Positions 1-8,027 of a stretch of 44,809 nt of DNA are shown piece after piece; the stretch's first letter is position 1; every line of letters begins with the position of its first letter. The DNA lies in contig CAIRYQ010000012.1 of assembly GCA_903882875.1 (NCBI GenBank), positions 1 through 44,809 of the forward strand, given 5' to 3'. A program made the translations under genes and the position numbers. Under the pieces are notes generated by a model. That model was not told the DNA's origin and ran no database searches. It worked only from the letters and a program-made list of their open reading frames with translations. This stretch comes from an uncultured Spartobacteria bacterium. Lineage in GTDB: Bacteria > Verrucomicrobiota > Verrucomicrobiia > Chthoniobacterales > Chthoniobacteraceae.

Positions 1-22
1 CATCCTTTCGGGTGGCCGGGTG
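1..22 (-). terminator. Half of a hairpin terminator cut by the window edge
   Basis: These bases match 761-782 exactly, which is the loop and second arm of the terminator behind the second prepilin gene. By analogy this is the loop-distal arm of a terminator for the minus-strand prepilin gene ending at 57. The first arm lies outside the window, so the hairpin cannot be verified here. Confidence 0.5.
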
Positions 23-56
23 GTGAGAGATAGGAACCGCTCAGGCGGTCCGAGGG

Positions 57-458
57 TTACTTATAGGGCGACCAGAAGGAGGCCGGGGCCACGTCGGACA
101 GCGCGCCGAAAGTGGTCGCATTGACCTTCGGAGGCGTATCAACAGTGAACGTGCCGAAGGACGAGCCGAGGATGTCGGCGTTGCCGCTGGAGTAGAGGCG
201 GGTGCCAGTCTTGATATAGTTCTGGAGATCCGCGAAGACGGGGTTCATGCCACTGGGCTTGGCAGTTTCGATGGCGTACTGGTCCATCGCGGAGTCAAGG
301 ATGCGGAGATCCTCGAGCACCTGGGTGGCCTGCGAGCGCTTGCGGCTGCGGAGGAAGTTCGGGACCGCGATGGCCGCGAGCAGTGCGATGATCGCGACGA
401 CGATCATGATTTCAACGAGCGTGAAGCCCGCGTGTTTGGTGTTCAGTTTACGAAGCAT
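57..458 (-). CDS. Type IV-like prepilin / pseudopilin, copy A
   Basis: This 133-residue protein has a class III signal: a short basic leader MLRKLNTKHAG, then FTLVEIMIVVAIIALLAAIAV. Prepilin peptidase should cut after Gly11 and methylate Phe12, and Glu16 is the conserved Glu5 of the mature pilin. The hydrophobic helix is followed by NFLRSRKRSQATQVLEDLRILDSAMDQYAIE, a layout typical of PilA/GspG-like subunits. The C-terminal half is a small domain with no pair of cysteines. It is nearly identical to copy B over its first 58 residues and last 50, and differs mainly around residues 59-85. No Shine-Dalgarno is visible before the ATG. The family assignment is firm. Whether it forms a pilus, a type II secretion pseudopilus or a minor subunit cannot be told, since no assembly genes are in view. 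Confidence 0.9.
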   Translation of the reverse strand: MLRKLNTKHAGFTLVEIMIVVAIIALLAAIAVPNFLRSRKRSQATQVLEDLRILDSAMDQYAIETAKPSGMNPVFADLQNYIKTGTRLYSSGNADILGSSFGTFTVDTPPKVNATTFGALSDVAPASFWSPYK

Positions 459-529
459 GGTATTATGATTTCTAGTTTGTTTGTTTTGATGTCGCAGCGA
501 TTAGTTCGCTGCGAACAGAATGCTAACAA

Positions 530-544
530 GCAACCATCGTGCCA
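530..544 (-). promoter_or_regulatory. Sigma-54 (RpoN) promoter of prepilin copy A
   Basis: On the minus strand the sequence is TGGCACGATGGTTGC. This fits the RpoN consensus TGGCAC-N5-TTGC, with exactly 10 bases between the -24 GG and the -12 GC. It lies about 70 bases upstream of the ATG at 458. Many bacteria drive pilin genes from RpoN promoters with a PilR-type activator; no activator gene is seen here. Confidence 0.75.
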
Positions 545-752
545 GACTTCTCGCGATCCATGCCCATCGTGAGGCGAAGGCTGAGGCGGCATGGCGGACG
601 GGCATAGAGAAACCTGTTGTGCGCGGCTTGCCATCGCTCCGGACCAGATTCCGATCCTCGGTGCATGCTCATGATGAGAGTGCTGTGCTGCTCAATGCCG
701 CCACTTCGATAGCACCAACGTTCCGGTAAGACGCCCTGCCCAAGAAAGCAAA

Positions 753-782
753 CACCCGGCCATCCTTTCGGGTGGCCGGGTG
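753..782 (-). terminator. Hairpin terminator of prepilin copy B
   Basis: CACCCGGCCA (753-762) and TGGCCGGGTG (773-782) form a perfect 10-bp stem around a 10-base loop. On the minus strand the stem is followed by a T-rich stretch (tttgctttctt). It sits about 35 bases beyond the stop codon of the prepilin gene at 817. Confidence 0.8.
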
Positions 783-816
783 GTGAGAGATAGGAACCGC
801 TCAGGCGGTCCGAGGG

Positions 817-1215
817 TTACTTATAGGGCGACCAGAAGGAGGCCGGGGCCACGTCGGACAGCGCGCCGAAAGTGGTCGCGTTGACTTTCGGAGCCGTGTC
901 AATCGTGAACGTGCCGAAGGACGAGCCGAGGATGTCCGTGTTGCCGCTCGAGTAGAGGCGCGTGCCGGTCTTGATGTAGGACTGGAGGTCCGCGAAGAGC
1001 GCGTTGCCGCTGCTCTTGTTGTTCTCGATGGCGTACTGGTCCACCGCGGAGTCAAGGATGCGGAGATCCTCGAGAACCTGGGTGGCCTGCGAGCGTTTGC
1101 GGCTGCGCAGGAAGTTCGGGACCGCGATGGCCGCGAGCAGTGCGATGATCGCGACGACGATCATGATTTCCACGAGCGTGAAGCCCGCGTGTTTGGTGTT
1201 CAGTTTGCGAAGCAT
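817..1215 (-). CDS. Type IV-like prepilin / pseudopilin, copy B
   Basis: This 132-residue protein has the same leader (cleavage after Gly11), the same Glu16 and the same N-terminal helix as copy A at 57-458. The first differing residue is Val59 in place of Met. The middle segment reads NNKSSGNALFADLQS where copy A has TAKPSGMNPVFADLQN. The final block beginning KTGTRLYSSGN is again almost the same. The pattern of identical ends and a variable middle suggests recent duplication plus either divergence or gene conversion of the ends. It has its own promoter (1290-1304) and terminator (753-782), so the two copies are separate transcription units. Confidence 0.9.
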   Translation of the reverse strand: MLRKLNTKHAGFTLVEIMIVVAIIALLAAIAVPNFLRSRKRSQATQVLEDLRILDSAVDQYAIENNKSSGNALFADLQSYIKTGTRLYSSGNTDILGSSFGTFTIDTAPKVNATTFGALSDVAPASFWSPYK

Positions 1216-1289
1216 GGTATTATGATTTCTAGTTGTTCTTGTTGTTTCGTCCCCGCCGCGGATTGCGATGAGGATTACATGACATCAAA

Positions 1290-1304
1290 GCAACCACGAT
1301 GCCA
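1290..1304 (-). promoter_or_regulatory. Sigma-54 (RpoN) promoter of prepilin copy B
   Basis: The minus-strand sequence TGGCATCGTGGTTGC keeps the GG and GC dinucleotides with the correct 10-base interval of an RpoN promoter. It is slightly weaker than the copy A promoter (TGGCAT instead of TGGCAC). It lies about 75 bases upstream of the ATG at 1215. Confidence 0.7.
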
Positions 1305-1344
1305 ACCAGCTGACCGCACTTGAAAAATCATCAAAATCACACTC

Positions 1345-3441
1345 ATGCCCTCTGAACGCAGCAGCAGCCTCCTCTCGCGGATTCCCCTCTGGCTGCCGGT
1401 GTGGATCGGCGCATTTCTGGTGCAATTTCTCGTGCTCAACATGATCGCCGACTCGCGGCATTTCCTGCCGGATGGCGACGACATGAAATTCTACAACGAC
1501 TGGGCGCTCAAGCTCCTTGGCCAGCTCGAATGGAAGCCCGGCGAACCGAACACGCCCGGCACCGCCTACTACGGTCTGCCGGGCTACGCCTACGCGCTCG
1601 CGGGCATTTTCAAAATCACGGGCGGCTACGACCACACGTTTTCGCCCTACCTCGTCGGCCAGCTTCAGGCGGCGCTTCACGCATTCACAGCTACGTGGCT
1701 TTTCCTGCTGGGCCGCCGCATCTTTGGCGGCAGTTCACTGGAGGAAAACCGGCGCGGCGTCACAATCGGAATCCTCGCTGCGGCTGCGTGGGCGCTCTTC
1801 ACCCCGGCGCAGGTTTTTTCCTCGATCCTCATGCCGACGGCGTGGGTCGTGTGCGCCTTCTGGGGGCTGACGCTTTGGCTCGTCTGCATCCATGAAAAAG
1901 GCCCGGCCTCCTGGTGGCGACCGTGGCTCTGGATCGGGTTGCTCGCGGGTTTCGTCGCCATGCTGGTCGCCACGATTCTCATGCTCCTGCCGCTGGTCGT
2001 CGTCGCCATCGCGCTCACGGTGGCGCGCGACAAATCCCTCAAATCCAGAATCCTTCCCGTCCTCGGCGCGGTCGCTGTTTTGATGAGCGGCGTCTATGCG
2101 GGCTGCTCGCCGGTGTGGATTCATAATTACTTCATCGCCAAGGATAAAGTGCTCCTCTCTGCGCACGACGGCCTTAATTTTTACCTCGGCAATCACGCCA
2201 CCTCAAACGGCTACACCTCCATCCCGAAAGGCCTTCGCGCCTCGCAGGAAGGCCTGCTCACGGATTCCCTCACCATTCCTGAGAAAGAACTCGGCCGCCC
2301 GCTGAAGCGTTCGGAGGTCTCCGCGTTTTGGAAAAAGAAGGGCAGCGCCTTCGTTTCAGAGCATCCACTTGCATGGATGAGACTCACATGGCGCAAATTT
2401 GAGAATTTCTGGAACGCCTTCCAATACGACGACCTCAGCATCCTGAAGCTACTCCGCGACGAACACGCCACCCCGCCCGGCCTCCGCTTCGGCTTCGCGG
2501 CGGCGCTGGGACTGCCCGGCCTGTTCTTATGCTGGCGGCGCTGGCCTCGCAGCCGCTGGGTCGCGGGCGCGGTGCTCCTGCACATGGCCGCGCTCCTGCC
2601 CGTCTTCATCACTGAACGCTACCGCCTCGCCGCTGCCCCCGGCCTTCTGCTCCTCGGCGTCGGCGGGTTGTGGGCCTTGTGGGAAAATGTTTCGGGTTTC
2701 ATTTTGAAAATCACCCGCCATCCTGATCTGCACGAAGCATCCGACGGAGAACCCGTGCGGAAACAGCCATTGGAAGTTGGACATTCTTCTTCTCAACTCC
2801 CTGCCCTCCTCGCACAGACCGCCCTCACCATCGCCTGCGCGTGGTTTGTCTCCGTGCCGCAGGCCGACATCGGCCTGTGGTCGCTCGATTTTTACAAGGC
2901 CGGCATCCGTGCCACCGACGGGGCCGAATCCGCGCTCGCCCACGCGAAACACGCGCGCGATGCGCATGACGACGGACAGGCGGCACGCTTGGATGCCGCC
3001 GCGAACGCCTACCTCGCCAACGCACAGCGAAACCTCGAGACCGCCTTCGCCTACGTCCCGAAAAACGAAGAGATCACCTTTGCACTGGGCAATGTCTGGT
3101 TCCATCGGCACGACCTCGCCCGCGCAAAGGCCTGCTACGATGAAGCATTCCGGCTCTCCCTCCAGACGGGCCGTCCGCATGACGGCGCGCTGCGTAACCT
3201 GGGCATCATCGCCCTTGAAGAAAAGGACTGGACCGCAGCGGAAAATTTCCTCACCGCCGCGCTGAAAGTCGAACCCGGCTCCGCGAAGGCGTACTTCCTG
3301 ATCGCCCGCGCCCGCCGCGAATCCGGCAACATCCCCGGTGCCCTTGCCGCCATCGAGGAGGCCGTCCGCCTCGACGGAAAAACGCCTGACTTCCAAAAAT
3401 TCCGGGACGAACTCCGCGGCGTCGCCCAGCCGCCGAAGTAG
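1345..3441 (+). CDS. Membrane GT-C (GT39/ArnT-like) glycosyltransferase with C-terminal TPR repeats
   Basis: The 698-residue protein is an integral membrane protein for about 450 residues, with a first hydrophobic segment at residues 13-34. An acidic cluster, DGDD (43-46), lies in the first external loop, where GT-C fold enzymes place their catalytic acidic pair. A loop with GLPGYAYALAGIF and further helices follow. After about residue 520 the protein becomes soluble and carries roughly three tetratricopeptide units (about 565-690; for example DLARAKACYDEAFRLSL and DWTAAENFLTAALKVEPGS). GT39-like domains fused to TPRs are frequent in PVC bacteria and probably transfer sugars from lipid-linked donors. 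The substrate is unknown. It converges on the halogenase-family gene with a 30-base gap. Confidence 0.75.
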   Translation: MPSERSSSLLSRIPLWLPVWIGAFLVQFLVLNMIADSRHFLPDGDDMKFYNDWALKLLGQLEWKPGEPNTPGTAYYGLPGYAYALAGIFKITGGYDHTFSPYLVGQLQAALHAFTATWLFLLGRRIFGGSSLEENRRGVTIGILAAAAWALFTPAQVFSSILMPTAWVVCAFWGLTLWLVCIHEKGPASWWRPWLWIGLLAGFVAMLVATILMLLPLVVVAIALTVARDKSLKSRILPVLGAVAVLMSGVYAGCSPVWIHNYFIAKDKVLLSAHDGLNFYLGNHATSNGYTSIPKGLRASQEGLLTDSLTIPEKELGRPLKRSEVSAFWKKKGSAFVSEHPLAWMRLTWRKFENFWNAFQYDDLSILKLLRDEHATPPGLRFGFAAALGLPGLFLCWRRWPRSRWVAGAVLLHMAALLPVFITERYRLAAAPGLLLLGVGGLWALWENVSGFILKITRHPDLHEASDGEPVRKQPLEVGHSSSQLPALLAQTALTIACAWFVSVPQADIGLWSLDFYKAGIRATDGAESALAHAKHARDAHDDGQAARLDAAANAYLANAQRNLETAFAYVPKNEEITFALGNVWFHRHDLARAKACYDEAFRLSLQTGRPHDGALRNLGIIALEEKDWTAAENFLTAALKVEPGSAKAYFLIARARRESGNIPGALAAIEEAVRLDGKTPDFQKFRDELRGVAQPPK

Positions 3442-3471
3442 CAAATGCAGAACGCCGCTGTTGGCGGACCG

Positions 3472-5007
3472 TTACCCGGTGCTTTCCGGCACGGTCACAG
3501 GCGGCGGCGCGGGTGTCGCGGCCGACTTTCCGCGCAGCCACAGCGACTTGAATTCCAGCCACAGCCAGCGACGGATCCCGCTGAAGAGCAGCCGCCCGCT
3601 CTGCTTCGGCTCGTGCGTGAAGCCGGGGATGAGCAGACGCCACTTTGCATTTCGCGCGCCGTAGGTGCCCGCGGCGATCCGCTTGCGCGCGATGGCCACG
3701 AGGCGGCGGTTGTAAAATGCGATGAACTTCGCCGCCACGCGCCCCGCGAAGCCGTCGAACGGGAACGCGCCGAACATCGTCGCGGGATCAGAATACACCT
3801 GCTTCACCGGGCCGAGGTGGTACGTCGCGACATCCATGAGCAGCGCCGCGGCCATGATCTCCGCGTCGCCGATGTAGTAATACTTGTCGCGGTAGATGCA
3901 GTCGAACCAGCTCTGGAAACAGAATGCGAAACGGCGGTTGTAGTCGCGCACGTCCACGCTTTTTCCCGTGCAGGCGTCGCCCACGGCATTCGCGACGGAC
4001 TGCGCGGTGAACGCGCAAAAATCGAGGCCGGGGCTGTAAAGCGGATCAATGAATCCCGCCGCATCGCCCACGCACGCCCAGCCGTCGCACATCACCTGCG
4101 TCACGCGGTAGGTGAGCTGCGAAAATGCGCGCTCATCGCCTTCGATCACCTTCGCATCGGCGAGGATCTCACGCCCGATCGGATGTTCGCGGCAGTGCGC
4201 GAGGATGCGCGCGCCGATCGTCGCACCCTCCGGCGGATTGAAAAGCCGCTCATCGTACACGAGGCCCACGCTCACGTCGCCGCCCTTCAGTGGGATGATC
4301 CACACCCACCAGCCGGGACCGCAGAGATGATTCGTCGCCCAGCCGCGCGCGGCGACAGTCGCATTCGCCCACTTTGGAAATTTTTCCCGCAGCGCGATGC
4401 TGTCCCAGTCCGCCACGCCGGTGAAGCGCGCCCAGATCGAATTCACCGGATGCTCGGGCATCGCCTGCATGTAGCCGCGTTTGCGCGCGATGATTGCCGC
4501 GCGCCCGCTCGCGTCCACGACCCAGCGCGCGAGCACCTGCCGGCTCTCGCCATTCTCGAACAGCTCCAGCAGATTGCTCCCCGCGCCGCCGAGATCGAAT
4601 TTCACGACCTTCGCCGGACGGATCAGCTCGCAGCCCGCGGCGACCGCGAGCGAAAGGACGTGCTCGTCGAGCGTCGAGCGATCCACCTGGAAACCCGGCA
4701 TCCGCGAATTGAACCGCGCGCCGAGTTCCGCGCACTCGTCGAACTTCTCGTCCTCCGAACGCGCGAACCACATGCGAAGCCCCTGCTTCGCGAGCTGGTG
4801 ATGGCCGAGCCAGTTCGTGAGCCCGAGCACGCGCGTGAGGAAACATGAGCTGACCTCCGTCGTGCTCTCGCCCACCTTGCGATCAAACGCCTCCGACTTC
4901 TCGATGATCACGACGTGCAGCGCCGGATTGCGCCTTTTCAAAAGCAGCGCCGTCGCCGCGCCGGAAAAAGCGCCGCCGATGATGGCCACATCGCAGGAGA
5001 GAAGCAT
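3472..5007 (-). CDS. FAD-dependent oxidoreductase of the flavin-dependent halogenase family
   Basis: From the ATG at 5007 the protein has 511 residues and starts directly with a Rossmann FAD fold (DVAIIGGAFSGAATALLLKR), where GGAFSG is a variant of GxGxxG. An upstream in-frame ATG at 5073 would add 22 residues outside the fold and is less likely. Family hallmarks are KVGEST near residue 50, DASGR, WVWIIP matching the halogenase WxWxIP motif, and GDAAGFIDPLYSPGLDF matching the FAD-binding GD plus the Fx.Px.Sx.G-type motif. A lysine in LAKQGLRMWF sits where halogenases carry the hypohalous-acid lysine, but this alignment was made by eye. The protein could halogenate a natural product or be a related hydroxylase or geranylgeranyl-reductase-like enzyme. 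No biosynthetic cluster surrounds it. Confidence 0.7.
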   Translation of the reverse strand: MLLSCDVAIIGGAFSGAATALLLKRRNPALHVVIIEKSEAFDRKVGESTTEVSSCFLTRVLGLTNWLGHHQLAKQGLRMWFARSEDEKFDECAELGARFNSRMPGFQVDRSTLDEHVLSLAVAAGCELIRPAKVVKFDLGGAGSNLLELFENGESRQVLARWVVDASGRAAIIARKRGYMQAMPEHPVNSIWARFTGVADWDSIALREKFPKWANATVAARGWATNHLCGPGWWVWIIPLKGGDVSVGLVYDERLFNPPEGATIGARILAHCREHPIGREILADAKVIEGDERAFSQLTYRVTQVMCDGWACVGDAAGFIDPLYSPGLDFCAFTAQSVANAVGDACTGKSVDVRDYNRRFAFCFQSWFDCIYRDKYYYIGDAEIMAAALLMDVATYHLGPVKQVYSDPATMFGAFPFDGFAGRVAAKFIAFYNRRLVAIARKRIAAGTYGARNAKWRLLIPGFTHEPKQSGRLLFSGIRRWLWLEFKSLWLRGKSAATPAPPPVTVPESTG

Positions 5008-5136
5008 GACCGTGACACATACCCGCGCCCGCAACGGAGTCCAAGCACGCGCACATATTTTTCTGCGCGGCAATGCGCGGCAAAAAAAGTGGTTGCCCGC
5101 GCGCCGCGCCGCGCTAGTATTTGTGCCCTTCTTTGA

Positions 5137-5213
5137 GGGGCCTTAGCTCAATTGGTTAGAGCGCTACCCTGTCACGGTAGAGGTTGCGGGTTCGAGCCCC
5201 GTAGGTCCCGCCA
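5137..5213 (+). tRNA. tRNA-Asp (GTC)
   Basis: A complete cloverleaf can be drawn. Acceptor GGGGCCT pairs with AGGTCCC (one G-T pair), the D stem is GCTC/GAGC, the anticodon stem is CTACC/GGTAG with loop CTGTCAC (anticodon GTC at 5171-5173), and the T arm is GCGGG-TTCGAGC-CCCGT. The discriminator is G, as expected for Asp, and CCA is encoded at 5211-5213. The 3' end abuts the accessory segment and overlaps the tail of the antisense lipoprotein ORF. Confidence 0.97.
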
Positions 5214-6340
5214 TCCATTATCAGAGGCAAAATGGACGGCACGGCCAGATTTTCTTCGCCTGCATGGCAGTTGTAAGGCAGTAGTTCCCCTTGCTTGCCT
5301 TCGGTGTTCCATCCCGTGAAACGGCCGAACTGCTCATCGCCTTCGGCGACCCAAAGCCGGCCGGTCGCATCCACGGCCAGCGCACGGATGTCGCGCAGCC
5401 CCTCGGGATCCCAAGGTCCGGGCTCGGTGCGCCCGCCACGTTTTCCGACGCTGACGGCGTAACCTTCCACGGCGTCCGCAGGCCGGAGTTGCACCTGTTG
5501 ATGCGGGGCGCCGAGCGCGGTGTAGACCGTAAGCTTGAATGTCTTCATGGCGTCGCCGGTGAGCGCGAGCGCCGTGATGTGTTCGTCCTCTTCAATCCAG
5601 CGCGTCGCGTTCAGCATCACCCAAGGCGGCTCGCGCTCCATGAAGAAGTAGGCGAGGCCATGCCCTGAGATCGCGGCGAGGCCGAAGTCGATCGGCCGCT
5701 CCGTGCCCGTCTGGGGGTCGCGCATCGGTGTGGTGGCAAATGCCATCTGCCCCGGCTGCGGAGCCGTGAGCGTCATGACGTAGGCACCGGTCTTGGCATC
5801 GATCACCGCGACGAACCCTTCAGCACTGAAGGTCACGTAGAGCCGTCCGTTGCCTGCAGAGACCCAGTCGGCGTGATCGATCTTCGTTGTGTCGTCGCCC
5901 CAGAGCGAAGTGATCGCGAGAACACGCTCCCCACGCCCTTCCCACGGGAGCGGTGCGCCGGTTGCCGCATCAAGCCGGTAAAGCTTGGTGCCGTCGGCAT
6001 CGGCGAGCACAAACACCGTGCCTCCGTCCGCGGCGAGCGAGCGCACTTCGCTGAGTTGCGGCCCGTGATGATGCCCCCAGCGGGGAATCCCGCGAGGGTC
6101 GCACGCCACAACCTCATGACCATGAAGCGCCGCACGCCAGCCGAGGACAACCGTGCGTCCCAACGCAGCCACCGCGCACGGCGGACCTGCATCGCCGCCT
6201 GCGAACTCGCCGCCAAGTCCGGCGCCAATGATGGCGAGCGACTCAAGCTGCACCGTCCGGGGCACCGGACGGGAGCACGCAGCAAAGGCGCAGGCGATGA
6301 CAAGCATGCCAAGGGCAAGAATGTTCAACCGGGGATTCAC
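5156..6340 (-). CDS. NHL/SMP-30-like beta-propeller lipoprotein, 3' end disrupted at tRNA-Asp
   Basis: The start is placed at GTG 6340, giving a lipoprotein signal with lipobox FAAC (about residue 22) and 394 residues in total. The body reads as repeated propeller blades (GRLYVTFSAEGFVAVIDAKTGAYV, DIRALAVDATGRLWVAEGDEQ), consistent with an NHL/SMP-30-type protein outside the cytoplasm. The reading frame has no stop until it enters tRNA-Asp on the opposite strand. Its last residues, MDGGTYGARTRNLYRDRVAL, are simply the complement of the tRNA. The original 3' end is therefore missing or replaced, and the last blade after WNTEGKQ looks foreign. The gene starts 16 bases after the LysM/YkuD gene and is probably co-transcribed with it. 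It may be non-functional. Confidence 0.6.
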   Translation of the reverse strand: MNPRLNILALGMLVIACAFAACSRPVPRTVQLESLAIIGAGLGGEFAGGDAGPPCAVAALGRTVVLGWRAALHGHEVVACDPRGIPRWGHHHGPQLSEVRSLAADGGTVFVLADADGTKLYRLDAATGAPLPWEGRGERVLAITSLWGDDTTKIDHADWVSAGNGRLYVTFSAEGFVAVIDAKTGAYVMTLTAPQPGQMAFATTPMRDPQTGTERPIDFGLAAISGHGLAYFFMEREPPWVMLNATRWIEEDEHITALALTGDAMKTFKLTVYTALGAPHQQVQLRPADAVEGYAVSVGKRGGRTEPGPWDPEGLRDIRALAVDATGRLWVAEGDEQFGRFTGWNTEGKQGELLPYNCHAGEENLAVPSILPLIMDGGTYGARTRNLYRDRVAL

Positions 6341-6356
6341 GCGTGGTTCGCGGGCG

Positions 6357-7877
6357 TCATTTCCAAGCCAGAGGAGTGCCCTCGGGCAGCATCCGGACGG
6401 CCCGCACAATGTCCCAATTGGTCAGTCGCAGTCCTCCAATGCCTTCCTGGGTCTTCATGCGGCCGGGAATGCTGGTGCCGTGCAGTCCATACGGCAGCGG
6501 GGTCGTGCTGTTGGCCTTCGCCAGATCGATCCAATAGACGCCCACCGGATTTCTCGGTCCGGCTGCGAGAATTTGATCCTCTGCCGATGCCGTCGCGGGG
6601 GGTGTAGGAATGGCCACTCCGGGCTCGGCTGTCACCTTGCCGGTGCTGGTTGGCTCCTGGCGGGTGGCAAGCCGCGGTCCCGGGGTGGCGCCCAAAATCG
6701 TCCAGCTTCCCCGCCCGTGCAATCCGGGCCTGGCCCTCGACAACGGCATGGTCGCGATCAACAGCCCGCCTTGACGGATCTCCAAGCGTGAGAGATCCAC
6801 AATCGCCGCCGTGATGCGTTTCTCCGGATCGGCCTTCGGTCGCAACGGGGAGTCAAAACACTTTTCGATTTCGAACGGCGTCACATTGGGAACCTTGAAG
6901 GCAGTTCCGGCCGTGGGCGCATTCTTGATGTGGGGATTGAGGCTGTGCAAAAACGCCTCATCGCAATGGAATTTTTCGGCGACAAATTCCCACGGCGTCC
7001 GATAGGCCGAATACTTGGCAGCCAGCAGTTCTTCGTAGGTCAGCGGCGGGCGAGCAGGTGCCTTCGGGACCGGTACGGACTTTGCCCCGGCGTTCTTGGA
7101 ATGCGAAACCGCCGCCGTTCCGGTGGCAGGCGCCGGCGATATGAAACGAAAGTCGGATTGTTTCAACTGATAGGCGGCAAAGGGTTCTCCCGCGACCGCG
7201 AGCGCCTTGGCCCGCAGCGCCTCGGGAGTCTGCAAATCCTGGTGAATGCCGCGATAGGTCGCTGACAACGTCTGCAAAGCAGGGCTGTCGGTTCCATCAA
7301 TGGGACCGCCCGAAAAATTCTCCCGATCCAGGAAGACCTGAATCAGCGTGGCCTCGGCGATGTAGTCGATTTCAGGTTCCACTGGCGCTTTCGGCGGGGA
7401 TTTTTTGCCCTTTCTTGCTGTCGGAGGAGCCGGTCGCGCTGGAGCGACCGCGGCGGGGACCGGGGGAGCGAGGGCAATCAATTCGGCCGGGGTTGGAATC
7501 TTGAGAATCTGCCCATCGCGGATCATGTCTTTGTCCAGCGCATTAAAGCGTTTGAGCTGGCTGACCGAGACGCCCGATTTTCGGGCGATAATCTCGAGCG
7601 CGTCACCGCGTTTGACCTCATAGTTTCCTGGTGCGATCGAAATCTCCGCCTGAACCGATCGTTTCTTTTTTTCGACGGTCGGTCCTTGGGTCGGAGCCGC
7701 GGCGGGCGTTTGGTCCGGCTCGGTGACAGGAAAGCCCCAGTCCTTTTCCTCCGAGGGCAGCACCCACCATTTCCATTTCACGGCGGCCTCCAAACCGGGT
7801 TGCACGGACTGAGCGTGCAGGCGAACCGAGAAAAGTCCCACCAGCACTAGCAGGACGCGCAGCGTTGGGAATTCCAT
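6357..7877 (-). CDS. LysM protein with a degenerate YkuD (L,D-transpeptidase) domain
   Basis: The chosen ATG at 7877 has GGTGA just upstream and begins a signal peptide (MEFPTLRVLLVLVGLFSVRLHA). Two further in-frame ATGs at 7895 and 7919 would extend it. The 506-residue protein has one LysM at about 85-128 (NYEVKRGDALEIIARKSGVS) for peptidoglycan binding, a proline/alanine-rich linker, a second weak LysM-like stretch (about 290-335), then a YkuD-like end: GVYWIDL, HGT at 466-468 and RLTNWD. Active YkuD enzymes carry SHGCxR. The aligned positions here are GIGGLR (479-484), so both the catalytic His and Cys are absent. It is probably a non-catalytic cell-wall-binding protein. It lies upstream of the propeller lipoprotein. 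Confidence 0.7.
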   Translation of the reverse strand: MEFPTLRVLLVLVGLFSVRLHAQSVQPGLEAAVKWKWWVLPSEEKDWGFPVTEPDQTPAAAPTQGPTVEKKKRSVQAEISIAPGNYEVKRGDALEIIARKSGVSVSQLKRFNALDKDMIRDGQILKIPTPAELIALAPPVPAAVAPARPAPPTARKGKKSPPKAPVEPEIDYIAEATLIQVFLDRENFSGGPIDGTDSPALQTLSATYRGIHQDLQTPEALRAKALAVAGEPFAAYQLKQSDFRFISPAPATGTAAVSHSKNAGAKSVPVPKAPARPPLTYEELLAAKYSAYRTPWEFVAEKFHCDEAFLHSLNPHIKNAPTAGTAFKVPNVTPFEIEKCFDSPLRPKADPEKRITAAIVDLSRLEIRQGGLLIATMPLSRARPGLHGRGSWTILGATPGPRLATRQEPTSTGKVTAEPGVAIPTPPATASAEDQILAAGPRNPVGVYWIDLAKANSTTPLPYGLHGTSIPGRMKTQEGIGGLRLTNWDIVRAVRMLPEGTPLAWK

Positions 7878-8027
7878 ATCGTCACCAATATCCATGATCA
7901 CGCCAGCAGCAAATGGCAAAACGATCCGGGCGGTCGTTTGTGCCGGGCCAGATCAGTGTGTGACGGACATCAGACCCAATATTAGAAGTTGGTCGAAGCA
8001 GCGGTTGTTGCAGTAGCCTCCGGCATC

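Larger units (their letters stand above)
1..1304. repeat. Tandem duplication of a prepilin transcription unit (period 760)
   Basis: Bases 1-544 and 761-1304 are two copies of one unit: half terminator, prepilin gene and sigma-54-type promoter. The repeat begins identically at 1 and 761 and stays nearly identical through the 3' UTR and the last third of the gene. It diverges mid-gene, then is nearly identical again over the codons for the first 58 residues. Upstream of the promoters the copies lose similarity. Because the window opens inside the repeat, further copies may lie to the left. Confidence 0.85.

Noticed and set aside
3445..4848. 467-codon plus-strand open frame opposite the halogenase-family gene
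   Set aside because: Antisense shadow of a gene with full FAD-binding motifs.
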